NCBI RefSeq assembly: GCF_003429005.1
Contig: NZ_QVQV01000011.1
Coordinates: 62,184-126,183 of the forward strand
Direction: 5' to 3'
DNA from: Paraburkholderia sp. DHOC27
GTDB lineage: Bacteria > Pseudomonadota > Gammaproteobacteria > Burkholderiales > Burkholderiaceae
Length of the DNA stretch: 64,000 bases
Part shown: positions 26,124 through 33,911 of the stretch, one piece after another
Numbering within the stretch: the stretch's first letter is position 1
Layout: each line of letters begins with the position of its first letter
Program-made: the position numbers and the translations under genes
Notes under the pieces: generated by a model
Seen by the model: the letters and a program-made list of their open reading frames with translations, nothing else
Databases searched by the model: none
What the model was told of the DNA's origin: nothing

Positions 26124-26955
26124 GGGAGCCTCCAGTGTCTTCTGTTGGGGGCCGTTCGGGTAAAGCGTCTTCCTGCGCGTTCGGGCCGCGGCCAGTGGAC
26201 CCGCCCGTTGCCGCGCCCGCCGTGCCGGTGGCCGGCCTTGCGGCGAGATCACGTAAGGGACCCTCCAGCAGGTTTTTCCAGCCGCTGCACCAGCCGATGG
26301 CGGCAATGAGTGCGCCGCGATCCTCGGCAGTGTCGGTGCCACGCTGTTCCCAGAAAAATGAATGGTCGAAGCGGTCCATGTGCGATGCGATGTCCATTAC
26401 CGCACCGCGCTGTGCGGCCGCGCTCCTGCCCGCGTCGGCCTCCATGGCAGAGATGAGGTGAGGACGGCACAACGTCGGAGATCCGTTTGCCGCGCATGTC
26501 CCGCAGACGTACGGTTGCCAACCGACAAGGTTTTCGCTCGCGAACCGGATAGCGGAACTCATGTCGCGGCCCTGTTCGAGCCGCTCGCGCGGCGCGTTCC
26601 CCGGCGAGGCAGGGCCGTAGCCGAGATCGCAGATGTGACAGGGGCCAGAGGTCCGCAGGAAGTGGGCTGCGAGCCGGTCGGGGATCAGGCTATGAAACCC
26701 TTCGCCGCACAGATGTTTTGCTGCGCGGCGCATCAGCTCCTTGTAGAGGATGGTGCAGCCATGGATCAGATGAGGGCGGAAGGATGACTCGACGACAAAA
26801 AACGCGAGGCTGTGCCGGGCGCACAGCCCCCAATGCAGATACAGACGCGCACGCACGTCTGCGTCCATCAGGCTGCCTTGGATGAACCACCATAGAAAAT
26901 CAACCTCGCCGTCAGACAGAGGTGGTTCCATGAGCGATGTCAAAGCGGCGTTCAC
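26113..26955 (-). CDS. CxxC-CxxH cysteine-rich protein (paralogue of 27473)
   Basis: The 280-residue protein matches the gene at 27473 along most of its length. Shared landmarks are SDGEVDFLWWFI, HWGLCARH, SGPCHICDLG, VCGTCAANGSPTLCRPH and LIAAIGWCSGW. It thus contains the C-x2-H and C-x2-C elements of the larger family, in a different order. The C-terminus is Gly/Pro-rich and disordered. It starts with GTG at 26955 preceded by AGGGTGG; ATG 26931 is an alternative. It is first behind FR9 and overlaps the GTPase gene. Function unknown; a GTPase partner is inferred from overlap and from the fusion at 19873. Confidence 0.72.
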   Translation of the reverse strand: MNAALTSLMEPPLSDGEVDFLWWFIQGSLMDADVRARLYLHWGLCARHSLAFFVVESSFRPHLIHGCTILYKELMRRAAKHLCGEGFHSLIPDRLAAHFLRTSGPCHICDLGYGPASPGNAPRERLEQGRDMSSAIRFASENLVGWQPYVCGTCAANGSPTLCRPHLISAMEADAGRSAAAQRGAVMDIASHMDRFDHSFFWEQRGTDTAEDRGALIAAIGWCSGWKNLLEGPLRDLAARPATGTAGAATGGSTGRGPNAQEDALPERPPTEDTGGSHGR

Positions 26956-27116
26956 GCGTCGCCACCCTGAGATGGCTGCGGCTCAACGCGAACGTATGCG
27001 CTGGCGTTCGTCTGATTGAACGCACGGACACTCGCAGCGGCGGTATTGGAACGGAACATCGAATGCCGAGCCCGCAGAAAAAAACGCGCAAGCCCGGACG
27101 GGGACGCCAGAAATGC

Positions 27117-27146
27117 GCCTACCGTTCCCGTCCGGGGACCGTAGGC
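27117..27146 (-). terminator. FR9 expression-platform hairpin
   Basis: GCCTAC, the 3' end of the FR9 aptamer (27146-27141 on the minus strand), can pair with GTAGGC (27122-27117), with further pairing inside (ggtccccg/cgggaac). The two folds exclude each other. GCATTTC follows, too short to be a clear terminator tail. Confidence 0.5.
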
Positions 27147-27195
27147 ATCATCAGTCGCAGGGGTGCGACGGTTGGCTCGGAGGAATGCCATCTCC
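27141..27195 (-). promoter_or_regulatory. Fluoride riboswitch FR9
   Basis: Minus-strand reading: GGAGATGGCATTCCTCC, AACCGTCGC...GCGACTGATGATGCCTAC. Stem, pseudoknot and arm are intact. It leads the cysteine-rich protein, dynamin-like GTPase and ctaD, and is head to head with FR10. Confidence 0.9.
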
Positions 27196-27209
27196 GCATC
27201 AATATTCTG

Positions 27210-27238
27210 ATTCTATGACCGCCGGCACGATTGCGCAA
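27210..27238 (-). promoter_or_regulatory. Predicted promoter for FR9
   Basis: On the minus strand TTGCGC (27238-27233) and TAGAAT (27215-27210) are 17 bp apart. Confidence 0.6.
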
Positions 27239-27365
27239 TTGCCGTCTGCACGATCTGTTGTCCCCCGGTGCCGCATAGGCCACCTGCGGGATTTCCCGAG
27301 GCACTGCAGCGTCGCGAGCGTCGGACTTCCTGGCGATATCCCTGCTAGACTGCCTGTAACTTGAC

Positions 27366-27419
27366 GGAGATGGCATACCTCCGATCGAACCGCCGGGATG
27401 GCCGGCTGATGATGCCTAC
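27366..27419 (+). promoter_or_regulatory. Fluoride riboswitch FR10
   Basis: GGAGATGGCATACCTCC, GAACCGCCGGGATGGCCGGCTGATGATGCCTAC (written in two parts: 5' stem, then arm and 3' end). TAGACT (27345-27350) is a likely -10 box. The aptamer end is part of a classic intrinsic terminator (next entry). Confidence 0.92.
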
Positions 27420-27454
27420 GCCTGCGTGTCCTGTCGCGCTGCGTAGGCTTTTTT
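27414..27454 (+). terminator. Riboswitch-overlapping intrinsic terminator
   Basis: GCCTACGC (27414-27421) pairs perfectly with GCGTAGGC (27441-27448), followed by six T (27449-27454). The 5' arm is the last part of the FR10 aptamer, so fluoride binding would prevent the terminator: a fluoride-ON switch. This is the clearest expression platform in the window. Confidence 0.88.
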
Positions 27455-27472
27455 ATGCCCGAAGGGTGCGAT

Positions 27473-28222
27473 ATGACGCAAACCCTGTTGCCGTGCGAGC
27501 CCTTTTCCGATGGTGAGCTCGCATTTTTCAGACGTTTTATCCGGGAGCCCTCTGCAAGCAGGAACAGCATGTTGGCCAGCACGGTAGAACAGTGGGGCTT
27601 CTGCGAACGGCATACCCTTGGCCTGCTCGCCGTGTGCGCAAGCATACCCCGCGCTGGCCTGAACGCGGCTGCTGTCCTCTACCAGCGAATGATCAGAAAT
27701 GCGGCTGTGATCTTGCAGCGGTGCGCGTCGACAGACGATGGCTGCGCTCACCTGTTGCGCAATGAAGAGCCCTGTCCGATGTGCGAGCTGGGGCTCAATG
27801 AGAATTCTGCCGGACTGATTCGACGCGAATGGCTTGCATTGCCGCAAAGCCTGGAGCGATTGCGTTCGCTCCTGAACGACACGTACGACCGCTGGTCCCC
27901 CCTGGTTTGCGGCACATGCGTCCATCTGGCGACGGGCCCCTTGTGCCGCAGGCATGCGGCCGACGCGCTGCCGGTCGGCCGCGAGGCGATCGGCGTTTCT
28001 ACATCCGACGTTTGCGCAGTAGACGGGGAGCTCGCCCTGCTTGATACGTTGGATCAGCAGCTCTCGACTTATCTAGCGACGTTTTTGCCGGAGAGCGCAG
28101 GCGTGGACACGGGAGAGGGCGTTGCCACATTGATCGCCGCGGCGGGGTGGTGCACGGGCTGGGAAATGTTATCGCTGGCGCTTGGGTATCGCCTCGTCGG
28201 CGGGACCGCTCGCGGGTGTTGA
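27473..28222 (+). CDS. CxxC-CxxH cysteine-rich protein (paralogue of 26113)
   Basis: From the ATG at 27473, preceded by GAAGGG, the product has 249 residues. An earlier in-frame ATG at 27455 follows the terminator T run directly and is less likely. Landmarks are WGFCERH, EPCPMCELGLN, LVCGTCVHLATGPLCRRH and LIAAAGWCTGW, all shared with the protein at 26113, transcribed in the opposite direction. The middle C-x2-C...C-x2-H unit is much shorter than in the 3297 family (10 residues between the pairs), so it is a relative rather than a copy. No enzyme signature is seen. It follows FR10 by only 53 bases. Confidence 0.72.
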   Translation: MTQTLLPCEPFSDGELAFFRRFIREPSASRNSMLASTVEQWGFCERHTLGLLAVCASIPRAGLNAAAVLYQRMIRNAAVILQRCASTDDGCAHLLRNEEPCPMCELGLNENSAGLIRREWLALPQSLERLRSLLNDTYDRWSPLVCGTCVHLATGPLCRRHAADALPVGREAIGVSTSDVCAVDGELALLDTLDQQLSTYLATFLPESAGVDTGEGVATLIAAAGWCTGWEMLSLALGYRLVGGTARGC

Positions 28223-28300
28223 TCTGGGCTTCGCGAGTGTGGAAGGCGCGCGTGGGCTACGCAATGCCGGTCGGGAGTGCAGGACTAGAGGGAGAACGCA

Positions 28301-28741
28301 ATGAACGGGGTAGAAACGAGTGTGCGCCGCGCCCTTGCTGCGCATTTTGTTTATCTCGACGAACTGCTCGCTAAGACGCAGGCCGCCTGCGGAGTCGCGC
28401 GCACGAGCCGGCTGTTTTACCGGTATGAACTTGACGTCCCGCAGGCGGGTCTCGCTGCAGTGCTGGAAGGCGTCGCACGGTTCAGACGGCAGCTCGATAC
28501 GTTTGGCTCAAGGTGGGGTCTGGATCTGCCCGCCGAAAAGGTTCTCTCCTCACACGCGTTGGCCGTAGACCTGCAGTTTCTCGATATTGCGCTCGAGGAG
28601 ATGTCGCCGTCCTCACTGTCAGGTTACGGTCCGCTCGGCGACGATTTCGTACTCGATTACGAATTGCTCCAGCAGGCGTTGCGCGCGGAGATTGGAACGA
28701 TCACCGAAGCACTTGCGCAGCGTCCCCGGGCGGGTACCTAG
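28301..28741 (+). CDS. Protein of unknown function, FR10 operon
   Basis: The 146-residue product is soluble, acidic and helical (for example RALAAHFVYLDELLAKTQAAC and VLEGVARFRRQLDTFGSRWGL), with a single Cys. AGGGAGAACGCA precedes the ATG. It lies 78 bases after the cysteine-rich gene, in the same direction, and is convergent with crcB. I do not recognise it. Confidence 0.6.
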   Translation: MNGVETSVRRALAAHFVYLDELLAKTQAACGVARTSRLFYRYELDVPQAGLAAVLEGVARFRRQLDTFGSRWGLDLPAEKVLSSHALAVDLQFLDIALEEMSPSSLSGYGPLGDDFVLDYELLQQALRAEIGTITEALAQRPRAGT

Positions 28742-28776
28742 CGAAGTTTTTGGCGTCTCCTGGTGGTGCATTCTGG

Positions 28777-29181
28777 CTACGTCGTCAGTGACGAAATAAC
28801 GAACAGACCAAGGCTTGTCATGAGCACGGATCCACCGACGTGGACGAAGATTTCGGCAAGCGCCCATCCAAAACGCCCCTGCTGCATGTGGGAGGTGACT
28901 TCCGCAGAAAAAGTCGAAAAGGTCGACAGTCCGCCCATCAGCCCGGTGAGTACGAACAGCTTCCAGTTGTTGGACAGGGCGGGGTGTTTCAAAAAGAAGG
29001 CGATCGACGCGCCGATGATAAAGCCAGCGCTCAGATTGGCGACCAGCGTGCCGATGGGCAAGTCAGGGTGAACGCCATTCAGTAAAAGTCCGAGACGCCA
29101 TCGGATCAGCGATCCAGCAGCGCCGCCAAGTGCGATAGCCAGAAGTGACTCAGCGACGGCCGGGGGCACAGGAAATGGCAT
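28777..29181 (-). CDS. crcB: Fluc fluoride channel CrcB (copy 1)
   Basis: The 134-residue protein has four hydrophobic segments and the CrcB/Fluc signatures: GGAAGSLIRW at the N-terminus, the pore asparagine in GTLVANLSAGFIIG, and the phenylalanine-box/Na-site segment GGLSTFSTFSAE. Fluc proteins form dual-topology dimers that let fluoride leave the cell. The frame extends to 29235, but the ATG at 29181 gives a family-like start. Unlike the copy at 63382 it has no riboswitch in its short leader; it diverges from FR11 across 83 bases. Confidence 0.93.
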   Translation of the reverse strand: MPFPVPPAVAESLLAIALGGAAGSLIRWRLGLLLNGVHPDLPIGTLVANLSAGFIIGASIAFFLKHPALSNNWKLFVLTGLMGGLSTFSTFSAEVTSHMQQGRFGWALAEIFVHVGGSVLMTSLGLFVISSLTT

Positions 29182-29264
29182 GTCAGAAGCCCTAGGTCCG
29201 AATAATGTTGACAGTTCATGATGCATCACCGTCACCCATCCGCATCATGCTACACTGCCAAAGT

Positions 29265-29315
29265 GGAGATGGCATTCCTCCCATAACCGCCGCTTAGCCG
29301 GCTAATGATGCCTAC
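29265..29315 (+). promoter_or_regulatory. Fluoride riboswitch FR11
   Basis: GGAGATGGCATTCCTCC, ATAACCGCCGCTTAGCCGG, CTAATGATGCCTAC. TACACT (29251-29256) is a likely -10 box. GCCTAC (29310-29315) can pair with GTAGGC (29336-29341), enclosing TCCTG/CAGGA as in FR5. It leads DUF190, gpmA, eno and perhaps a second DUF190. Confidence 0.92.
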
Positions 29316-29351
29316 GGATTCCTGGTTCAGGAGCTGTAGGCTTATCCCCCA

Positions 29352-29392
29352 GCGTCCTGCTACCCGGATTTGAAGAATCTTTTCAGGTCTGG
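29352..29392 (+). promoter_or_regulatory. Conserved post-aptamer hairpin element
   Basis: GCGTCCTGC, then CCGGATTTGAA, seven bases, TTCAGGTCTGG. Same layout and position as after FR5 and FR13; role unknown. Confidence 0.5.
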
Positions 29393-29536
29393 TTTCGATG
29401 TTTCTGCTCATATCAGCTTGTCGGTTTAGCCCTCTGGCGATCCATGGTCGCGCGGCGTCATCGCGCCTGCGCGCACCGGTTGCCTTTTACCGACGGAATG
29501 ATTGCCGGACCATCGGCTTTAACGGAGGGTGCCGAC

Positions 29537-29878
29537 ATGAAGGGTAGCCAGCTCACGCTGTACGCAGCCAATCAGGGCCATCGCAAGTCGCATAAAACCA
29601 TCGTAGATTGGGTCCTTGACGAAGTGGCCAAAGCGGGCATTCACGGAGCGACGGTCACGGAGATCAGTGAAGGGATCGATGCCCACGGCAAATATCATGC
29701 GGCACGTTTTTTTGAACTCGCTGATCAACCTGTCGCCGTGATGGTCGCAGCGCCGGACGCACAGGTGGATGCGCTGCTTGACAGCCTGCGCACAGGCGGT
29801 GTGCGGCTTTTCTATACACGCTGCCCGGTGGAATTCGAGGTGCTTGGTGAACCTGCTGAATCGGCGGGAGACGCGTAA
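29537..29878 (+). CDS. DUF190 PII-like protein (copy 2)
   Basis: From the ATG at 29537, preceded by GGAGG, the product has 113 residues and matches the protein at 12407: LTLYAANQGHRKSHKTIVDWV, AGIHGATVTEISEGID, VRLFYTRCPVEFEVLG. It is a small ferredoxin-like (PII-like) protein of unknown biochemical role, first in the FR11 operon. Upstream in-frame codons back to 29444 do not look like this family. Confidence 0.85.
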   Translation: MKGSQLTLYAANQGHRKSHKTIVDWVLDEVAKAGIHGATVTEISEGIDAHGKYHAARFFELADQPVAVMVAAPDAQVDALLDSLRTGGVRLFYTRCPVEFEVLGEPAESAGDA

Positions 29879-29984
29879 TGGTCCTGAAGACCAGTTCCAG
29901 TTTTCACACGCTCCTCGCGCGGTGCGTCCGTGTGCAAAGACTCACATCTGCTGATGGCTGCCCGCTTGTCCCGGGGACCGGCCC

Positions 29985-30779
29985 ATGAACGCGTCTGTAC
30001 CGGGCACGTCCTGTAACGCGGCGCGTGTCGCCGGACCACCGCACAGTGAGCGTCGGGGCGCGTTTTCACTCGTGGTGGTGCGCCACGGGGAATCGGTATG
30101 GAACCGGGAGCATCGCTTCACAGGATGGACGGACATCGACCTGACGGCACAAGGTGAGCAGCAGGCGCGCCACGCCGGCGAGATGCTTGCACTGGAGAAA
30201 TGGGAGTTCGACCTGGCCTTCACATCGGTGCTCAAGCGTTCTATCCGTTCGCAGTGGCTGATGCTCGAGGCGCTTGATCAGACATGGTTGCCTGTCTTCA
30301 CGGACTGGCGCCTGAACGAGCGCCACTATGGCGACCTCACAGGGCACACACACGCGGAAGTCATTGCGGCGCACGGGTCGCAACGGGTGTTGGAGTGGCG
30401 CCGTTCATTTCGCGCGAGACCGCTCCCCATGCCCATGGACGATCCGCGTGACCCTACTCTCAGTCGCCGGTATAAAAATGTTTTGTCCACACGATTACCC
30501 CGCACGGAGTCGCTAAGCGACACAACCATGCGCGTTGGCGAATTCTGGGAAGAAATGCTCAAGCCGTCAATCCGCTCGGGCATGCGGATCCTGGTTTGCG
30601 CGCACGGCAACAGCCTTCGCGCGCTCGTGAAGGTACTCGACAGTGTCCCCGACGCAGAGATTGCGCATCTCGATATTCCAAACGGAGTTCCCCTCATTTA
30701 CTGGTTCGACACCGATGTCCGGCCGCTCGGACGGTGCTTTCTCGATCTGCCGCATCCGGCAGAGTCCAACATTCTTTAA
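29985..30779 (+). CDS. gpmA: 2,3-bisphosphoglycerate-dependent phosphoglycerate mutase
   Basis: The 264-residue protein has the histidine-phosphatase signature VVVRHGESVWN with the phospho-accepting His, LNERHYGDLTGHTHAEV, and the second catalytic His in VCAHGNSLRALVK, as in GpmA. It has about 25 extra N-terminal residues before the usual start; later starts are possible. It converts 3-phosphoglycerate to 2-phosphoglycerate, the step just before enolase, whose gene follows 34 bases downstream. Fluoride blocks glycolysis at enolase; raising both steps under FR11 would support flux. That purpose is inferred. Confidence 0.92.
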   Translation: MNASVPGTSCNAARVAGPPHSERRGAFSLVVVRHGESVWNREHRFTGWTDIDLTAQGEQQARHAGEMLALEKWEFDLAFTSVLKRSIRSQWLMLEALDQTWLPVFTDWRLNERHYGDLTGHTHAEVIAAHGSQRVLEWRRSFRARPLPMPMDDPRDPTLSRRYKNVLSTRLPRTESLSDTTMRVGEFWEEMLKPSIRSGMRILVCAHGNSLRALVKVLDSVPDAEIAHLDIPNGVPLIYWFDTDVRPLGRCFLDLPHPAESNIL

Positions 30780-30813
30780 CCCGGCGGCCGTGCCGTCTGA
30801 TGGAGTAGAAATT

Positions 30814-32106
30814 ATGACCAACCAACCCCAGATCGCCGCGCTCATCGCAGACGAGGTGCTCGATTCCCGTGGAAATCCGACGGTCGAAGTGACCGTGACG
30901 CTTAACGACGGCACATTCGCGCAGACAACCGTTCCCTCGGGGGCATCCACCGGTGAATTCGAAGCGGTTGAACTTCGTGACGGTGACGCGTCGCGTTACG
31001 GTGGAAAAGGGGTGCTCAAGGCAGTCGCCAACGTCAACGGAGAGATCGCCAACGCGCTCAAGGGGCTAGATGCCCTGGACCAGCGCCGAATCGACGACAC
31101 GCTCATCGAACTCGATGGCACGGAATCGAAGAGCCGGCTCGGCGCAAACGCGATCCTCGGAGCATCTTTGGCCTGTGCGCGAGCCGCGGCACAGTCACAA
31201 CGGCTTGCGCTTTTCCAGTACCTGGGCGGAGCGGACGCTCACGTGCTGCCGGTGCCAATGTTCAATGTGCTCAACGGTGGCAAGCATGCGGCCAACGGAC
31301 CCGATGTGCAGGAATTCAAGCTCGTGCCCCTGGGCGCCCCGACGTTTCGCGAGGCGTATCGGTATGGCGCGGAAACCTATCACGCGCTGCGCGCTGTTCT
31401 CTCGGAGATGGGGGTGTCGACCAACGTCGGCGATGAGGGCGGGTTCGTCCCTCAGCTTGACTCAAATATCGCGGCGATGGACGCCATCATGCGTGCGATC
31501 GAACGTGCAGGCTATCGGCCGGGCGAAGACATCGCCATCGGGCTGGACCCGGCTGCAAGTTCGTTTTACGAAAACGGCGCTTATCACCTCACGCGTGACA
31601 AGCTCACGCTCGCGACCCCCGAGATGATCGGCTACTGGAAATCATGGACGGATGCGTATCCGCTGGTTTCGCTCGAAGATCCGCTGGCCGACAGTGACTG
31701 GTCGGGATTCGCCACCATCACGAAGGAGCTGGGGGACAAGGTACAGATTGTCGGGGACGACCTGTTTGTCACCAACCGGAAATTCCTCAAACGCGGCATT
31801 GCAGAAGGCTGCTGCAACAGCATCCTGATCAAGCTTAATCAGATTGGCACCGTCACGGAAACAATGGATACCGCACAGATGGCGTTCGGCGCAGGCTACA
31901 CCTGTCTTGTGTCGCACCGCTCGGGCGAAACGTCAGATACGAGCATCGCGGATCTCGCCGTTGCGCTGAACTGCGGGCAGATCAAGTCAGGTGCGCCTGC
32001 GCGAGGCGAGCGTGTGGCGAAGTACAACCGGTTGCTCGAAATCGAGAAAATGCTCGGAAGTGACGCCATGTTTGTCGGACCAAAGGCTTTTGCCCATCCC
32101 CGGTGA
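30814..32106 (+). CDS. eno: Enolase (canonical copy 2)
   Basis: Starting at the ATG at 30814, the product has 430 residues with intact enolase motifs: DSRGNPT, SGAST, VQEF, VGDEGG, LEDPLADSDW, VGDDLF, ILIKLNQIG, SHRSGET and GQIKSG. The in-frame extension upstream overlaps gpmA and is not coding here. It is related to the copy at 17241, which has altered loop residues. With gpmA it forms a two-step glycolytic unit behind FR11. Neither copy seems to be in a housekeeping pyrG-eno context, so both are probably accessory. Confidence 0.95.
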   Translation: MTNQPQIAALIADEVLDSRGNPTVEVTVTLNDGTFAQTTVPSGASTGEFEAVELRDGDASRYGGKGVLKAVANVNGEIANALKGLDALDQRRIDDTLIELDGTESKSRLGANAILGASLACARAAAQSQRLALFQYLGGADAHVLPVPMFNVLNGGKHAANGPDVQEFKLVPLGAPTFREAYRYGAETYHALRAVLSEMGVSTNVGDEGGFVPQLDSNIAAMDAIMRAIERAGYRPGEDIAIGLDPAASSFYENGAYHLTRDKLTLATPEMIGYWKSWTDAYPLVSLEDPLADSDWSGFATITKELGDKVQIVGDDLFVTNRKFLKRGIAEGCCNSILIKLNQIGTVTETMDTAQMAFGAGYTCLVSHRSGETSDTSIADLAVALNCGQIKSGAPARGERVAKYNRLLEIEKMLGSDAMFVGPKAFAHPR

Positions 32107-32290
32107 GGCATGAGCAAGACCCGATGTATCGGTAACCCTTTGAGTGCATTGCACAATTCACCTGTCGAGGCCAACGTGCACTAGAATGAAATCGGGTCCG
32201 GGGACGATGGGTGCCGCATCCATGGCGCCCGGCTTCATGGTCTCATGACGCGCCCCCGGCGACGGAGGCCGCCCGTCAAGGGAGGTTCGC

Positions 32291-32665
32291 ATGAACGGTT
32301 TCTTACTCACTTTCTATACCGAACAGAACAAAAGGCACGGACACAGAACTATCTGCGAATGGCTGCTCCACGAAGTCAGGGAGCTCGGGATTCACGGTGC
32401 AACGGTTATCAGTGGTAGCGAGGGCATTGGTCACGCGGGTGCGCATCACGCCGCGCATATGCTCAAGCTCAATGACCAGCCTGTTCAGATTATTCTCGCC
32501 GTGACGGACGACGAGTCGCAGCGTTTGCTCGATGTCGTCAAGGCCGAGCATGTGCATGTTTTTTACACGCGCACACCGGTCGAATACGGGCTGCTCGGTG
32601 AGGACGATCCGCAGCACCATCCGAAGAAGTTCTCACTGTTTCACAGAAACACGCAAGGAACGTAA
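32291..32665 (+). CDS. DUF190 PII-like protein (copy 3)
   Basis: The 124-residue product shares the family pattern (LLTFYTEQNKRHGHRTICEWL, LGIHGATVISGSEGIG, VHVFYTRTPVEYGLLG) and has a His-rich C-terminal tail. AAGGGAGG precedes the ATG. It lies 184 bases after eno. That gap has a TAGAAT box and a sequence faintly like a fluoride aptamer, so it could have its own control; otherwise it is the end of the FR11 operon. Confidence 0.82.
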   Translation: MNGFLLTFYTEQNKRHGHRTICEWLLHEVRELGIHGATVISGSEGIGHAGAHHAAHMLKLNDQPVQIILAVTDDESQRLLDVVKAEHVHVFYTRTPVEYGLLGEDDPQHHPKKFSLFHRNTQGT

Positions 32666-32720
32666 GCGAAGGGTGTTCAGATCGCGATGTGTCACCTATA
32701 CTGGGAACGCGACACCTTGT

Positions 32721-32787
32721 GGAGATGGCATTCCTCCCAAACCGCCGTTAAGCGCTCACCAGACGCTGTACGGCTGATGATGCCTAC
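32721..32787 (+). promoter_or_regulatory. Fluoride riboswitch FR12 (extended arm)
   Basis: GGAGATGGCATTCCTCC, AAACCGCCGT, a longer arm, CGGCTGATGATGCCTAC. The variable arm is about 15 bases longer than in other copies. TATACT near 32694-32699 is a possible -10 box. It leads the Hyf-like operon. Confidence 0.88.
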
Positions 32788-32816
32788 CAGGTCCCGGATG
32801 TGCCGGGCCGGTAGGC
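32782..32816 (+). terminator. FR12 expression-platform hairpin
   Basis: GCCTACC (32782-32788) pairs with GGTAGGC (32810-32816), enclosing CCCGG/CCGGG; ATTATTTC follows. The hairpin overlaps the aptamer end and resembles a weak intrinsic terminator. Confidence 0.6.
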
Positions 32817-32960
32817 ATTATTTCGCCGGCTTCTGACTCGATGCCATCCCGGGCGTGCAAACGCCAACAAGACGCAAAAAATGGGATGCGCTATCAGTTA
32901 CCAATTTTCTGAACGCCGCAGGAACAGCGCGACTCCATCCAGTCATGCGATGGAGGACAT

Positions 32961-33908
32961 GTGAGCCTGCGCGACATCCTCCTGCAGATCGCGCAGGTTA
33001 TTACAGTCATCGTCCTTTCTCCGTTGTTGCAGGGCTTCATCCTGCAATGGGAAGAGCGGATACAGCGCGCGCGCGGCCCCGGGATTTTCCAGCCTTACCG
33101 CGACCTCTGGAAGCTCTTTCACAAGCAGCTCGTGGTTCCCGAGACTGCTTCATGGATCTATTGGGTCGCACCACCGCTTGCCTTCACCTGCATGCTGACG
33201 GTGCCAATCCTCATTCCTGTGCTCACCGACTTTCCGCTGCCCCTGTCCGACATGGGCGACATCCTGGGCGGGGGTCTCATTCTCACGCTCGGCTCGTTTG
33301 CGATCATGCTCGCGGGTCTCGATTCGGGGAGCGCCTACGGCGGCATCGGGTCTTCCCGGTCGGTCATGCTTGGCATCCTGGCCGAACCCACGCTCATCCT
33401 TGTCTTCGTGGGCATCACACTGCTTGCCAAGGCGATGCTGCCCTTCGTCGTCAACCATCTGCTGGTGCAGAATCCCTCAGTCTACTGGAGCCCCGCTCAC
33501 CTGTTTCTCGTGTTCGCCTTCTTCGTACTGCTACTGGTTGAGACGGACCGGTTACCGATCCATTCGAGTACGCATATCGAGGTGTACATGATCGAGGAGG
33601 CCCGGATACTTGAATATTCCGGGCCTCTGCTGGGGCTGCTGAAGTGGGCTTCCATGATGAAGCAGTTCATCCTTTACACCATCTTCTGCAACGTGCTGAC
33701 GTTGCCGTGGGGGCTATCGCAACATGGCACCGCGCTGGGCGCCGCTGGGGCAGCCGCAGGACTTTTTGTGCGGATGCTGGTCGTCGTCGTCGCGGTCGTG
33801 ATCGTCGAGACCGCGCAGTCGAGGCTGCGATTCTTCCGGTATCAGGAGCCGCTTGCCGCATCGTTCATGCTGGCGGTGCTCGCTATTGCTGCGAACCAGT
33901 TAAGGTGA
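32961..33908 (+). CDS. hyfC: Hydrogenase-4/formate hydrogenlyase subunit C-like (NuoH family)
   Basis: The 315-residue membrane protein belongs to the NuoH/HyfC/HycD family: GILQWEERIQRARGPGIFQPYRDLWKLFHK near the N-terminus is typical of this proton-module subunit, followed by about eight membrane helices and the acidic loop VETDRLPIHSSTHIEVYMIEEARILEYSG. It starts with GTG at 32961 preceded by TGGAGGA. It anchors the peripheral arm in complex-I-like enzymes. First gene of the FR12 operon (32961-40483). Confidence 0.88.
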   Translation: MSLRDILLQIAQVITVIVLSPLLQGFILQWEERIQRARGPGIFQPYRDLWKLFHKQLVVPETASWIYWVAPPLAFTCMLTVPILIPVLTDFPLPLSDMGDILGGGLILTLGSFAIMLAGLDSGSAYGGIGSSRSVMLGILAEPTLILVFVGITLLAKAMLPFVVNHLLVQNPSVYWSPAHLFLVFAFFVLLLVETDRLPIHSSTHIEVYMIEEARILEYSGPLLGLLKWASMMKQFILYTIFCNVLTLPWGLSQHGTALGAAGAAAGLFVRMLVVVVAVVIVETAQSRLRFFRYQEPLAASFMLAVLAIAANQLR

Positions 33909-33911
33909 CCA

